Assembly: GCA_913046825.1 (NCBI GenBank)
Contig: CAJWTF010000029.1
Location: 1 to 31,350 of the forward strand
Origin: an uncultured Rickettsiales bacterium
GTDB taxonomy: Bacteria > Pseudomonadota > Alphaproteobacteria > UBA8366
DNA: 31,350 nucleotides
Direction: 5' to 3'
In this document: piece by piece, positions 1-8,240 of the stretch
Layout: each line of letters begins with the position of its first letter
How positions within the stretch are numbered: position 1 is the first letter of the stretch
Notes under the pieces: model-generated
The model's input: the letters and a program-made list of their open reading frames with translations, nothing else
Database searches by the model: none
What the model was told of the DNA's origin: nothing
Position numbers and translations under genes: made by a program

Positions 1-54
1 GCATGATCGTCAAGGGAACGAGATTAAAACTTTCCCGGCGGCTCGCAAACGGCC
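1..54. other. Partial intergenic end, nothing identified
   Basis: This is the 54 bases downstream of the XRE regulator on the minus strand, cut by the window edge. In related alphaproteobacteria metK commonly follows this regulator, but too little is visible to call a start codon, leader or riboswitch. A minus-strand ATG at 2-4 lacks a clear ribosome binding site. Confidence 0.3.
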
Positions 55-522
55 TCAATCCGATATCGAGCGTGCTAACTCGAATAGACATTTTCGAACA
101 GCCGGATCAGCTATCCTATAATACGCGCGCACGAGTTCCAATGTCTCGAGTTTCGTAAACAACTCGGGCGACCAGATGGCGGCGTCATCGGAAACAACAG
201 CTTCGGCAGACCCATCTTCCATATCGTCAAAGAAATAGGTGATGGACGCATTCAGAACGCGCGAAATATCAAACAGTCGGCTGGCCCCGATCCGATTGGC
301 GCCTCGTTCATATTACTGCACCTGCTGAAAGGTGAGCCCAAGAGCTTCGCCTAGTTTTTCCTGACTGAGCCCCAATAGAGTTCGACGCAACCTAACGCGG
401 GTACCTACATGAATATCAATAGGGTTTGGGTTACCCGGGCTCTGCGCGACTGGGTTTAGTGTTTGTTGTGTTGGCATTTGCGACCTCGATCCAAACTTGA
501 TTGTGTAAGTCGACTGCCCCAT
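55..522 (-). pseudogene. PraR-like XRE-family regulator interrupted by in-frame TAA
   Basis: The frame from ATG at 522 to TGA at 55-57 would encode 155 residues, but codon 70 (313-315) is TAA. The first 69 residues hold a proline-rich tail and most of a helix-turn-helix ([20 protein letters not shown], then QQVQ). After the stop the same frame continues with the expected family sequence (YERGANRIGASRLFDISRVL, an acidic linker, LETLELVRAYYRI, then a short C-terminal helix) with no further stop. The stop sits where the family has Lys (QQVQ-K-YERG), so one AAA to TAA change explains it. The gene lies 27 bp after lnt, the usual place of this regulator, which in rhizobia and Azorhizobium is PraR (biofilm, symbiosis and reb-gene control). 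Product truncated at 69 residues would lack the last HTH helices. It could be a true nonsense mutation, a sequencing error, or readthrough. Confidence 0.85.
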
Positions 523-549
523 GCAACTCTTGCTTGGTGTATCTATTTG

Positions 550-2103
550 TCAATTAACGTTTTTATATTTCCCCTCACGCCTCGAAAGGAACGCGGATAT
601 ACCAAGGAAGCCAATCAGGAAGCAGAAAAACAACAAATCGCGCCATTCGCCATAAACGGTCGGCTCCATCAGAGGCTTCGGTAGTTTAATATCGAGGAAG
701 CCTCGTTCATTCAGCGGTATGACACCAAGCACTCGACCGTATGGATCGAAAACGCCCGACTTTCCGGTGTAGGCGGCCCGCAAGACCGGCATGCCCTCTT
801 CCACTGCACGGACTTTGGCATTGGCAAAATGTTGATGCGGGCCGGCGGAGACGCCGTACCAAGCATCATTCGTCAAATTAATAATTGCCGATGGGCGATC
901 GAGCGAATTAATCACTTCGCCCGGGAAAATTACTTCGTAACACACCAACAAACTTACCGGCGGCAGTCCGGGTAGGCGCATTGTGCGAACCCCGACACCG
1001 GGTCGATAACCCAGAGCACCATGCGTAATTTTCTCTATCGGCAGTACGGAGGCCAACGGTACATATTCGCCAAATGGTACCAGGTGGGCCTTGTCGTAAT
1101 AGTCGACAATTACGCCCGCTGCATTCATCGCCAAAACGGAATTGAAAGACCTAGCTGAACCGGATTCGCGCCGCGGCGCGCCCGTGATCAAAAGGCCATT
1201 TTTCGGCACTGCTTTCGCTAAGACTTCGCGGGCCGACGCGTCGTTCGCCAAATAAAACGTGGCCGCCATTTCCGGCCAAATCACATGGGTGATCCAATCC
1301 GGGCGATCTTGCAAGCTGAGCCGATAATGCGCAGTTATATTGCGGGACCGATATTGCCGAGCCCATTTCTCGCGCTGTGGAATATTCGCCTGCACCAAAC
1401 GGATACCAACGCCGGGTGTTTCCGAAGGCGGATCTACCGCCAACCGCAGGACACCGCCGCCCCAGTGCACAGCAACGAGGCCGGCGGCGGCAACTAAGAT
1501 CAACAAGCGACCTTTTGGGCGTCCCCTCCCGATGGCCGCCGCGGGCAAGGCCGCCGCGACGAGGGCAAACAGGCCCATACCGTATATGCCATAGACCGAT
1601 GCGGATTGCAGTAAGGGGTCGAGACCACTCCACGCATGTCCAAAAAGGTTCCACGGCAAACCGGTCAGCACATGGCCCCGCAACCAATCGACAGATGCAA
1701 ACGCAACCGCAACCGCAACCGCAACCCCTAAGCGCCCGCGTGCGAGCGAAGCGACACAAGCCGCAGCGCCAGTGAAAATCGCCAAAAACGCCGGTAAACC
1801 CAGAGCGGCGAACGGCAACATCCAGGCATGCTGGTCGCCAAAGACCAACATTGCGTTACCAATCCAATACAGGCCACATGCGAAATAGCCGAAACCAAAA
1901 CTCCAACCGAGGGCAAAAGCATCGCGCCGCGCCCGTTGCGGTCGGCTCAATTGCAAAACAAAGGCCGAAATCGATAGAAAAAGCATCGGCAGAAAATCTA
2001 ATGGCGGCAACGCGAGAGTCGCTGAGCCACCTCCGAGGAAGGCGCATATGTAGCGTCGCCATCCGGAAAGATCTCCGAAATAGTCGCCGCAGCGATCGAT
2101 CAC
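550..2103 (-). CDS. lnt: Apolipoprotein N-acyltransferase Lnt
   Basis: Lnt transfers an acyl chain from phospholipid to the N-terminal Cys of lipoproteins at the periplasmic face of the inner membrane. With the GTG start at 2103 the protein has 517 residues, close to the family norm. Hydrophobic segments fill the N-terminal half, followed by a periplasmic nitrilase-like domain and a C-terminal membrane helix before a basic tail. The catalytic triad is visible: Glu278 (VIWPEMA), Lys338 (YDKAHLVPFGEYVP) and Cys388 (LLVCYEVIFP). The frame stays open upstream to an ATG at 2172, but that would overlap corC by 65 bp; GTG at 2103 lies 4 bp after the corC stop and is preferred, although no strong ribosome binding site precedes it. 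An AV-dipeptide stretch in a membrane helix is encoded by a hexanucleotide repeat. The gene is last but one in a tight minus-strand run. Confidence 0.93.
   Translation of the reverse strand: MIDRCGDYFGDLSGWRRYICAFLGGGSATLALPPLDFLPMLFLSISAFVLQLSRPQRARRDAFALGWSFGFGYFACGLYWIGNAMLVFGDQHAWMLPFAALGLPAFLAIFTGAAACVASLARGRLGVAVAVAVAFASVDWLRGHVLTGLPWNLFGHAWSGLDPLLQSASVYGIYGMGLFALVAAALPAAAIGRGRPKGRLLILVAAAGLVAVHWGGGVLRLAVDPPSETPGVGIRLVQANIPQREKWARQYRSRNITAHYRLSLQDRPDWITHVIWPEMAATFYLANDASAREVLAKAVPKNGLLITGAPRRESGSARSFNSVLAMNAAGVIVDYYDKAHLVPFGEYVPLASVLPIEKITHGALGYRPGVGVRTMRLPGLPPVSLLVCYEVIFPGEVINSLDRPSAIINLTNDAWYGVSAGPHQHFANAKVRAVEEGMPVLRAAYTGKSGVFDPYGRVLGVIPLNERGFLDIKLPKPLMEPTVYGEWRDLLFFCFLIGFLGISAFLSRREGKYKNVN
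1703..1726. repeat. Four perfect GCAACC hexamer copies inside lnt
   Basis: Four head-to-tail copies of GCAACC occur here, with a near copy (GCAAAC) just before at 1697-1702. On the minus strand they encode alternating Val and Ala in a membrane helix of Lnt. Unit gain or loss would keep the frame and add or remove two residues. Confidence 0.75.
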
Positions 2104-2107
2104 TGCG

Positions 2108-3031
2108 CTAAACGGCAATGTCCGAAGACGGTGGAATATTACAAATTCGGACCCGGCGAATGCGCCGCGCATCCGCGTCGATTATTTCGAATTCGATCCC
2201 AGAGGCTTCATGCGAGATCACCTCCCCACGGGTCGGTACCCGGCCGGTGAGATTGAAAATCAACCCACCGACAGTCTCACTGCCGTCTTTGCGTTCTTCC
2301 TCGGTTAAGATTTGCCCGATTGTCTCTTCGAACTCACCGAGCCCGAGCCGTGCATCAACGTCATAAGTGCCATCCGAGCGCGACGTCAGCAGCGGCCCTT
2401 CATCGACATCGTGTTCGTCTTCGATTTCACCAACAATTTGCTCGACCAAATCCTCAATCGTCGTCAATCCATCGATACCACCATATTCGTCGACCACCAG
2501 CGCCATGTGGATGCGTTCCATCCGCATTTGCAGCAACAAATCGAGAACCCGCATGCTCGGCGCGACAAACAGAATCTTCCGCAAAAGTTTTCGTGTATCG
2601 TAGATATCACCTGACGCCATTGAGGCCATCATATCCTTGATGTGGATCATCCCAAGCACGTCATCAAGATTAGCGCGGTAGACCGGCATCCTCGAATGCG
2701 CTTCCTCAGCAATCAAATTCAATAAATCGTCGCGGCTAATGGAGACGTCGACCGCCACGATATCAGCGCGCGGCACCATCACGTCGGAGACGGTTAGCGC
2801 GCCGACCGTGAGGATCTTATCGAGCATCGCCCGCGCGACAGGGTCGACCGGCGGTTCGTTCTCCTCGTGTTGCTCTATGAGTTCTTCAAAAGTCTCCCGC
2901 AGACTCGAATCACCGTTTCGGCCATTTCGCACACCGCGGAAAAGCCCGCGGAAAAAACCAGCCGGCTTTGCGACCACGGGCGGGTCTTCTCCAGTCTCCG
3001 CAATTTTGTCGGCAACCTGATCGCTGCTCAT
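2108..3031 (-). CDS. corC: CorC/HlyC-type CBS-domain protein
   Basis: This 307-residue soluble protein has two CBS domains (about residues 80-200; [12 protein letters not shown] and [20 protein letters not shown] are typical) and a C-terminal CorC/HlyC transporter-associated domain (about 220-300, [16 protein letters not shown]). There is no DUF21 membrane domain, so it is the short form, as in the corC genes of ybeY-corC-lnt clusters. The family is linked to Mg/Co efflux and is sometimes labelled hemolysin-like (tlyC); the exact substrate is not shown by sequence. The ATG at 3031 follows the ybeY stop by 6 bp, and a GGAG motif overlapping that stop can serve as its ribosome binding site, which suggests translational coupling. 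Confidence 0.88.
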   Translation of the reverse strand: MSSDQVADKIAETGEDPPVVAKPAGFFRGLFRGVRNGRNGDSSLRETFEELIEQHEENEPPVDPVARAMLDKILTVGALTVSDVMVPRADIVAVDVSISRDDLLNLIAEEAHSRMPVYRANLDDVLGMIHIKDMMASMASGDIYDTRKLLRKILFVAPSMRVLDLLLQMRMERIHMALVVDEYGGIDGLTTIEDLVEQIVGEIEDEHDVDEGPLLTSRSDGTYDVDARLGLGEFEETIGQILTEEERKDGSETVGGLIFNLTGRVPTRGEVISHEASGIEFEIIDADARRIRRVRICNIPPSSDIAV

Positions 3032-3037
3032 CGCATT

Positions 3038-3532
3038 CTACTCCGCTGCCGCGGCACCTTCTAAGTAGGGGTTCGGATACCCAAGTTCGGCCAAAACCGT
3101 GATTTCGATGCCTTCCATTGCCGCCGCTTGATCCGCGTCCTGATGATCGTGACCCAGAAGATGCAGCAAACCGTGCGCTGTCAGATGGGAGACATGAGCC
3201 TCCAGTGTTTTCGCATCACGCTCCGCTTCCCAGATCACGGTTTCACATGCCAGTACCACATCGCCTAAATGAATTGGACCGCCCGGCGAAATCGGCTCAC
3301 CCATCGGAAAGGCCAAGACGTTTGTCGGTTGATCCTTTCCCCGATGCTCCCTATTCAAAGAGCGGATCGCCGCGTCGTCGCTCATTAATAGACTTACTTC
3401 ACCATCGGTGGCGACATCCACGCTCGTCCAAGCGTGTTCGGCCACGCGACGCACTATTTTCTCGACATTCGGCAGCATATTGCGCCATTCCGACGATGCC
3501 ATGGTCAAATCGATTTCAAGCTTCCCTGCCAC
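3038..3532 (-). CDS. ybeY: Endoribonuclease YbeY
   Basis: YbeY is a zinc-dependent single-strand endoribonuclease needed for 16S rRNA 3' end maturation and ribosome quality control. The 164-residue product carries the metal-binding H-x3-H-x5-H motif at His120, His124 and His130 (HGLLHLLGHDH), preceded by the conserved NVLAFP segment near residue 71. The start chosen is GTG at 3532, three bases after the phoH stop; an in-frame ATG ten codons later (TMASSEW) is an alternative, but the residues before it (KLEIDL) resemble the usual family N-terminus. The gene is packed between phoH and corC and is surely co-transcribed with them. Confidence 0.93.
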   Translation of the reverse strand: MAGKLEIDLTMASSEWRNMLPNVEKIVRRVAEHAWTSVDVATDGEVSLLMSDDAAIRSLNREHRGKDQPTNVLAFPMGEPISPGGPIHLGDVVLACETVIWEAERDAKTLEAHVSHLTAHGLLHLLGHDHQDADQAAAMEGIEITVLAELGYPNPYLEGAAAAE

Positions 3533-3535
3533 GGT

Positions 3536-4516
3536 TCAGCGGCGCTCGTTCGTTGGGTTTCGTGCTTCATAAGCCCGCACGATACGGGCTACCAAATCAT
3601 GGCGCACGACATCGGCATCGGTAAACCAGATGAAATACGCCCCTTGGACAGCTTTCAGAACCTCCACCGCGTCGCTGAGCCCGGACTGGATGCCTGATGG
3701 CAGATCGACTTGGCTAAGATCGCCAGTCACGACCATGCGGCTATTCTCACCCAATCGGGTCAAGAACATTTTCATCTGCATCCGTGTTGTATTCTGCGCC
3801 TCGTCAAGAATGACAAACGCATTCGATAAGGTGCGCCCCCGCATAAACGCCAACGGAGCAATTTCGATCTCGCCGGATTCCATTCGGCGGGCCACCTGAT
3901 CGCCCGGCATCGTATCGTAAAGAGCGTCGTAGAGCGGCCGCAAATAAGGATCGACTTTATCCCGCATATCACCCGGCAGGAAACCAAGCCGCTCGCCTGC
4001 TTCGACTGCCGGTCGAGATAAAATAATCTTGTCTATCTGCCCGGTATTCATCATCGCAACCGCAGCGCAGACAGCCAGATAGGTCTTACCGGTCCCGGCC
4101 GGACCAAGCCCAAAGACGAGATCGCGCTCCGTTATCGCTTCAATGTAACGTGCTTGAGTTGGCGATCTGGGTGCGATGCGTTTTTTCCAAGTCTGAATAA
4201 TCGGCTGGTCGTCGCTCGACGCATCAAGCCCCCCACGGGCCATGCGAAGGGCGGCGTCCACCTCCGCCGCATCGACCGATTGACCCTTTATCAATCGCCG
4301 GTACAGCGCATCGAGCGCGCTGCGCGCGATATCCGTCGCATCAACAGGTCCAATAATGGCGAGATGGTTACCCCTGCTGATCAATGACACACCAAGCCTA
4401 TTTTCTATTTGGGCAAGATGCTTGTCATGCTCACCATAAAGCTGCGGTAATAAACGATTATCATCGAATTTCACATGGACAGTGTCACCGTCGCTAGGAG
4501 TAGTCATCCGTCTCAT
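3536..4516 (-). CDS. phoH: PhoH-like ATPase (YbeZ)
   Basis: This 326-residue P-loop ATPase belongs to the PhoH/YbeZ group, which partners YbeY in RNA metabolism. An N-terminal KH-like region (about 15-90, [19 protein letters not shown]) precedes the ATPase core. Walker A is GPAGTGKT at residues 138-145 and Walker B is [10 protein letters not shown] with Asp238-Glu239. The conserved [18 protein letters not shown] segment follows Walker A as expected. The ATG at 4516 overlaps the miaB TGA (ATGA, 4-base overlap), pointing to coupled translation; a second ATG three codons in is an alternative start. Confidence 0.93.
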   Translation of the reverse strand: MRRMTTPSDGDTVHVKFDDNRLLPQLYGEHDKHLAQIENRLGVSLISRGNHLAIIGPVDATDIARSALDALYRRLIKGQSVDAAEVDAALRMARGGLDASSDDQPIIQTWKKRIAPRSPTQARYIEAITERDLVFGLGPAGTGKTYLAVCAAVAMMNTGQIDKIILSRPAVEAGERLGFLPGDMRDKVDPYLRPLYDALYDTMPGDQVARRMESGEIEIAPLAFMRGRTLSNAFVILDEAQNTTRMQMKMFLTRLGENSRMVVTGDLSQVDLPSGIQSGLSDAVEVLKAVQGAYFIWFTDADVVRHDLVARIVRAYEARNPTNERR

Positions 4517-5898
4517 ACCAACACGCTCTGCAGTGTCGCCACGGCAGTAGCATCCGTCGACTCGGCAATGGCCCCCCGCAAACTATTGGTCAGAACCTCA
4601 TCGATCCGAATATCAGCGACATAGCCAATTCGATGCTTGGGCCCCGAGAAATGAACCGGATGCAAGAATGGCGAACGGCCGACGAGCTGACCTTCCTCTC
4701 GACCCTCACCTTCGATCAAGACAGATAGCGTCTTGCCCATCTGTTCACGGTTGAAAGCATCCTGTTGCACACGTAGCAATTGCTGCAGGGTTTCCAATCG
4801 ATCCCGACGCATCTCTTCCGGGACATGATCTTCGGCGGCGGATGCCGGTGTGCCCGGACGCGCACTGTATTTGAACGAGTAGGCTTGGACGTAGCCGATA
4901 TCGTTCACCAACCGCAATGTCGCCGCAAAATCTTCATTGCTCTCGCCCGGAAATCCGACAATAAAATCTGAAGACAGCGCTATATCAGGCCGCACCTGAC
5001 GGAGCCGGTCGACAAGACGACGATACTCGTAAGCGGTATGCCGCCGGTTCATCGCCGCCAAAATGCGATCCGAGCCGGATTGCACAGGCAAATGCAGAAA
5101 CGGCATTAGCTGTGGAACATCTCGATGCGCCTCGACTAGTTCGTCATCCATGTCGCGGGGATGGCTGGTGGTGTAGCGAAGCCGACACAAACCATCGATC
5201 TCCGCAAGCTGGCGGATCAATCGGCCCAATCCCCAATCCCGGCCATCCGGCCCCAATCCGTGGAAGGCATTGACGTTTTGGCCCAAGAGCGTGATCTCGC
5301 GGCTACCCGACGCCACCAAGCGTCGCGCCTCCGCCACAATGGCCTCAACCGGTCGCGATTGCTCGGCCCCTCTCGTATAAGGGACGACACAGAATGTGCA
5401 AAACCGGTCGCAGCCTTCTTGAATGGTCAAGAACGCAGAGACGCCTTGCGGCGCACTCTCCTCGGGTAAATGATCGAATTTATCTTCGGCCGGAAAGTCG
5501 ATATCAATCGCCGGACCACTGTCATCCCGAAGCACCCGCTCCACTAAGGCCGGTAAACGGTGATAAGTCTGAGGCCCCAACACAATATCGACGTAAGGTG
5601 CCCGCGCCAAAATTTCCTCGCCCTCCGCTTGCGCCACGCAACCGGCAACGGCGATCAACATCCGGCCGCCGTCCGTCTCTCGTTTTTCCGCTTTTAACTG
5701 GCGCAGGCGACCCAGCTCAGAATAAACCTTTTCCGCCGCTTTTTCACGAATATGACAAGTGTTGAGAACGACGATATCGGCATTATTCGGCACGTCTGAC
5801 GACGCATAGCCAGAACTCGCCAGCGAATCCGCCATACGCGCGGAGTCGTAGACGTTCATCTGGCAACCAAAAGTTTTGATGAAGTGCTTTTTTGCCAA
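4513..5898 (-). CDS. miaB: tRNA-2-methylthio-N6-isopentenyladenosine synthase MiaB
   Basis: MiaB adds a methylthio group to i6A37 of tRNAs reading U-starting codons. The 461-residue protein has the N-terminal UPF0004 domain with three cluster cysteines (Cys12 in FGCQMN, Cys48 in [10 protein letters not shown], Cys87 in [10 protein letters not shown]), the radical-SAM motif Cys163-x3-Cys167-x2-Cys170 ([10 protein letters not shown]) and a C-terminal TRAM domain (about 390-455). The cysteine set supports MiaB over RimO or MtaB. The only reasonable start is TTG at 5898; the frame is open for about 30 codons upstream but offers no ATG or GTG before an in-frame TAA. It heads the miaB-phoH-ybeY-corC-lnt run. 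Confidence 0.94.
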   Translation of the reverse strand: MAKKHFIKTFGCQMNVYDSARMADSLASSGYASSDVPNNADIVVLNTCHIREKAAEKVYSELGRLRQLKAEKRETDGGRMLIAVAGCVAQAEGEEILARAPYVDIVLGPQTYHRLPALVERVLRDDSGPAIDIDFPAEDKFDHLPEESAPQGVSAFLTIQEGCDRFCTFCVVPYTRGAEQSRPVEAIVAEARRLVASGSREITLLGQNVNAFHGLGPDGRDWGLGRLIRQLAEIDGLCRLRYTTSHPRDMDDELVEAHRDVPQLMPFLHLPVQSGSDRILAAMNRRHTAYEYRRLVDRLRQVRPDIALSSDFIVGFPGESNEDFAATLRLVNDIGYVQAYSFKYSARPGTPASAAEDHVPEEMRRDRLETLQQLLRVQQDAFNREQMGKTLSVLIEGEGREEGQLVGRSPFLHPVHFSGPKHRIGYVADIRIDEVLTNSLRGAIAESTDATAVATLQSVLV

Positions 5899-5951
5899 CG
5901 TCAGGCGCTCTGAACGCGGACGATAGCCACTGCCCCAGGAGTCATTGATGC

Positions 5952-5967
5952 AAAAAGCGCTTTGCGC
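5952..5967 (-). terminator. Weak possible terminator after plsC
   Basis: Read on the minus strand, GCGC-AAA-GCGC is followed by five T residues, about 50 bases after the plsC stop and 50 before miaB. The stem is only 4 bp, so it may just be a chance palindrome (AAAGCGCTTT). Confidence 0.2.
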
Positions 5968-6019
5968 CCGTAGTTTTTACGATCTTTCAACATATTCTAA
6001 CACCGGAACATCAACGCTT

Positions 6020-6850
6020 TCAAGCGGTCGTCGTCGCATCGGGCGGTGGAGCGAGGACGCGGATGTCATCGCCTCGACCGGCAATCGACCTGGAAAACCC
6101 ACTCATTATCTCGCGTTCGCAATGGCGTGCTAATTCTTTTCGGGACTCAAAACCCTCCAGCGTCACCGCATCGTGAACGGTTATCTCGACCTTGAAGCGG
6201 CCCAATCCAAGCAATTGCCAAAAATGCGGAGCAAAATCCATATCACCATACCAAGCATAGAGTGGTCGCATTAAACGTCCGAGCGGAAGTCCATCGAGAC
6301 GTGTATAGGCGATGGAAATCGGTTGTACCGGCACGGGACGCCTATTCGCTTCAAGTTCGGCGGCGCTGAACAAACTGCTTTTGAATGGCAGAATCGTTGT
6401 CCCGTCACTGCTCGTGCCCTCCGGGAAAAATATGAGCCGGTCACCACTTGAAAGCCGCGACTTCAATTCTTCCCTGTGCTGGCGGGCATGACGAGGGTTT
6501 CGTTCAATGAATACGGTGCGCTGTAGCGCCGCTAGAAATCCAAATATAGGCCACTGACGAATATCGGCGCGGGAAACAAAACTGCCGTCAATGATGGAAC
6601 CTATCGCGATAACATCGAGATATGAGATATGGTTGGAGACAAACAGGGCCGGCCCCTCAACTAAAGACCCTCCTGCCACGGTTACATCCATACCAATCGT
6701 CCGGCGGCACCAACCGAGCCAAATTTTCGGCAGCCAACGCGACATATTCGTCCGCAGTGCCAAGGCGGAACTCTGTACTACGACAATGAATACCGTAAGC
6801 CCCATCAAAAGAAAGAGCCTATTAACAGCTAAACTCGTCGATCTAGTCAT
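6020..6850 (-). CDS. plsC: 1-acyl-sn-glycerol-3-phosphate acyltransferase
   Basis: PlsC acylates lysophosphatidate to phosphatidate at the inner membrane. The 276-residue product starts with a basic stretch and one membrane helix (about residues 9-32). It then shows acyltransferase motif I, NHxxxxD (NHISYLD), a middle motif (GFLAALQRTVFIER) and the glycerophosphate-binding motif FPEGTSS. Such a gene often sits near fur and miaB in this lineage. A related possibility is an ornithine-lipid O-acyltransferase (OlsA), which has the same fold and motifs and cannot be excluded. The ATG at 6850 has only a weak upstream GCGGA. Confidence 0.85.
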   Translation of the reverse strand: MTRSTSLAVNRLFLLMGLTVFIVVVQSSALALRTNMSRWLPKIWLGWCRRTIGMDVTVAGGSLVEGPALFVSNHISYLDVIAIGSIIDGSFVSRADIRQWPIFGFLAALQRTVFIERNPRHARQHREELKSRLSSGDRLIFFPEGTSSDGTTILPFKSSLFSAAELEANRRPVPVQPISIAYTRLDGLPLGRLMRPLYAWYGDMDFAPHFWQLLGLGRFKVEITVHDAVTLEGFESRKELARHCEREIMSGFSRSIAGRGDDIRVLAPPPDATTTA

Positions 6851-7133
6851 TCCGCTGCCACTGGCCTCTAGTCATGTGTCGAGCAAAGAAAGCAATCTGT
6901 TCAATTACCGGATAGCATACCACTCGATGCGACCGCCCTACTCAAAAAAGATCCAAACGTCGATCCGTCCAAATTGATAGTCCACAACAGCATTATCGCC
7001 AACCGCAAACGCAGGCCGTTAACATGGAAACTCAGAGAAAGAACATGATCGCGCCGGGAATTTTTTTCTTACTGGGAGCGAATAGAGAGGATCGTTTCAG
7101 GAACCTTTTAACACCGTACCGCCAATATGAAAC
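6851..7133. other. Intergenic gap between fur and plsC, no gene seen
   Basis: This is the longest clear gap in the window (283 bp). It is AT-rich relative to its neighbours, including a T7 run near 7061-7067. I see no tRNA, no credible small gene with a ribosome binding site, and no stable hairpin with a T tail. It should carry the promoter for plsC, but no -35/-10 pair with good spacing stands out. Confidence 0.4.
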
Positions 7134-7565
7134 TTATTTGGCGTCTTTATCTCGGGCCAATGGCACCGCATAAAGTTCTAGTTTGTGATCTACCAACTTG
7201 TAGCCAAGCCGTCTCGCCACTTCACGCTGGAGCGCCTCGATCTCGTCGTTCGTGAACTCTATCACCTCGCCGGATTCGATGTCGATCAGATGATCATGAT
7301 GCTGCTCAGAAGATTCCTCGTAGCGTGAGCGTCCATCGCCGAAATCATGGCGGTCCAAAATACTTGCCTCTTCGAACAAGCGTACTGTGCGATAGACGGT
7401 GGCGATGCTGATCTTAGGATCAATCACCGTCGCCCGTTGGTAGAGGAGTTCAACATCCGGGTGATCCTCGGACTCCGATAGAACGCGCGCAATGATCCTG
7501 CGCTGGCCGGTCATTTTCAGACCTTTTTCGGAGCAAAGACGTTCGATGCGTTGGGAATCCAACAT
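7134..7565 (-). CDS. fur: Fur-family metal-responsive repressor
   Basis: This 143-residue regulator has the Fur winged-helix N-terminus (GLKMTGQRRIIARVL, then ISIATVYRTVRLFEEASIL) and the dimerisation domain with the metal-site motif HHDHLID (His89-His92) and DHKLELYAVPL at the end. It has only one cysteine (Cys11), so the CxxC structural zinc site of enteric Fur is absent. In alphaproteobacteria proteins of this type act as Fur or as the manganese regulator Mur, and sequence alone does not decide which. It is not like Irr. The gene is 58 bp downstream of mucR on the same strand. Confidence 0.9.
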   Translation of the reverse strand: MLDSQRIERLCSEKGLKMTGQRRIIARVLSESEDHPDVELLYQRATVIDPKISIATVYRTVRLFEEASILDRHDFGDGRSRYEESSEQHHDHLIDIESGEVIEFTNDEIEALQREVARRLGYKLVDHKLELYAVPLARDKDAK

Positions 7566-7583
7566 CCATCAACTACCGTCTAA

Positions 7584-7610
7584 ATTAAACAAAATCTGCG
7601 AAAGGGTCAC
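7584..7610 (-). promoter_or_regulatory. Possible fur promoter
   Basis: In the mucR-fur gap a TTTAAT (-10-like, 5 of 6) lies at 7584-7589 and GTGACC (-35-like, 4 of 6) at 7605-7610. The 15-base spacing is short, so confidence is low; fur may simply be read through from mucR. Confidence 0.22.
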
Positions 7611-7623
7611 GAGGCGGACGGGA

Positions 7624-8052
7624 TTAACCGCGCCCTCGCCGAGATCGCGTCCCCAAACCAATTTCTTTCGCCAACCTGCTGCGCTGTTTCGCGTAGTTTG
7701 GCGATACCATCGGATAGTCCGGTGGCAATCCCCAGCGTTCCCGGTACTCTTCCGGCGTCAAATTATACGCCGTTTTCAGATGCCGCTTAAGCATCTTGAG
7801 CTTCTTACCGTCCTCAAGACAGATGATATAGTCCGGCGTAACCGACTGTTTTGCGGGTATGGCCGGTACGGGGCGATCCGCTCTTGGCTCCTGTTCGGCG
7901 CCTACGCTGGCAAGGCTCTTGTATACACGCTCAATCAAATCGGTCAGATCACTGACCGCCACGGTATTGTTCGATACGTGAGCTGCGACAATTTCCGAAG
8001 TTAGACCGAGCAGTTCCTCGCGGTTGTTATCCTCTTGCGACGGTTCGGACAT
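7624..8052 (-). CDS. mucR: MucR/Ros-family transcriptional regulator
   Basis: MucR-type proteins are H-NS-like silencers in alphaproteobacteria and control exopolysaccharide, motility and cell-cycle genes. The 142-residue protein has an N-terminal oligomerisation helix region (about 10-50) and the Ros/MucR zinc-finger-like domain. Cys78, Asp81 and His91 (CLEDG...KRHL) can be seen, followed by TAYNLTPEEYRERWGLP and DYPMVSPNYA. The second zinc-ligand histidine of Ros is replaced by Ala95-Tyr96. The ATG at 8052 has a good ribosome binding site (AGGAAG, 8059-8064). An AT-rich region upstream fits autorepression. Confidence 0.93.
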   Translation of the reverse strand: MSEPSQEDNNREELLGLTSEIVAAHVSNNTVAVSDLTDLIERVYKSLASVGAEQEPRADRPVPAIPAKQSVTPDYIICLEDGKKLKMLKRHLKTAYNLTPEEYRERWGLPPDYPMVSPNYAKQRSRLAKEIGLGTRSRRGRG

Positions 8053-8152
8053 AATGTGCTTCCTGTTTCCCGATGGACCCTCAGCACCGTCCTCTTTTCA
8101 GATAGGACAAATGATAAGGCTTCCATGGGACCTGTATTCGTAAAGTGTTTCC

Positions 8153-8170
8153 GATTATTACTTGGTAATC
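8153..8170. promoter_or_regulatory. Inverted repeat in the mucR leader, possible operator
   Basis: GATTA and TAATC arms enclose a second nested repeat, ATTAC-TTG-GTAAT (8157-8169). The site would lie just downstream of the predicted mucR transcription start, a good place for autorepression. Known MucR targets are AT-rich with TA steps, which fits, but no binding is shown. Confidence 0.35.
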
Positions 8171-8181
8171 AGTTAATTTAC

Positions 8182-8211
8182 ATTCTATCAAAATGATATT
8201 CGACTCAGCAA
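8182..8211 (-). promoter_or_regulatory. Predicted mucR promoter
   Basis: TTGCTG (8206-8211) and TAGAAT (8182-8187) are separated by 18 bases, in the AT-rich gap between rimI and mucR. Two direct copies of TAGTCG at 8218-8223 and 8235-8240, 17 bases apart, flank it upstream. Confidence 0.4.
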
Positions 8212-8240
8212 GCTGTTTAGTCGTGAATCTTTACTAGTCG

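Noticed and set aside
1..54. A SAM riboswitch or metK start at the window edge
   Set aside because: metK is expected here from gene order, but the visible 54 bases are too few to show either.
1151..1759. A 202-codon open frame on the minus strand inside lnt
   Set aside because: It overlaps lnt, whose catalytic triad is intact; the protein is Arg/Cys-rich with no family sequence, as expected for a shadow frame in G+C-rich DNA.
2104..2172. Longer N-terminus for Lnt overlapping corC
   Set aside because: It would overlap corC by 65 bases; with the GTG at 2103 the triad residue numbers fall close to those of known Lnt proteins.
3118..3624. A 168-codon plus-strand open frame over ybeY and the end of phoH
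   Set aside because: Arg/Pro-rich, no domain, and lies opposite two well-supported genes.
7055..7070. T7 run after a GC-rich stretch as an intrinsic terminator or small RNA end
   Set aside because: No stem of useful length can be formed directly before the T run on either strand.
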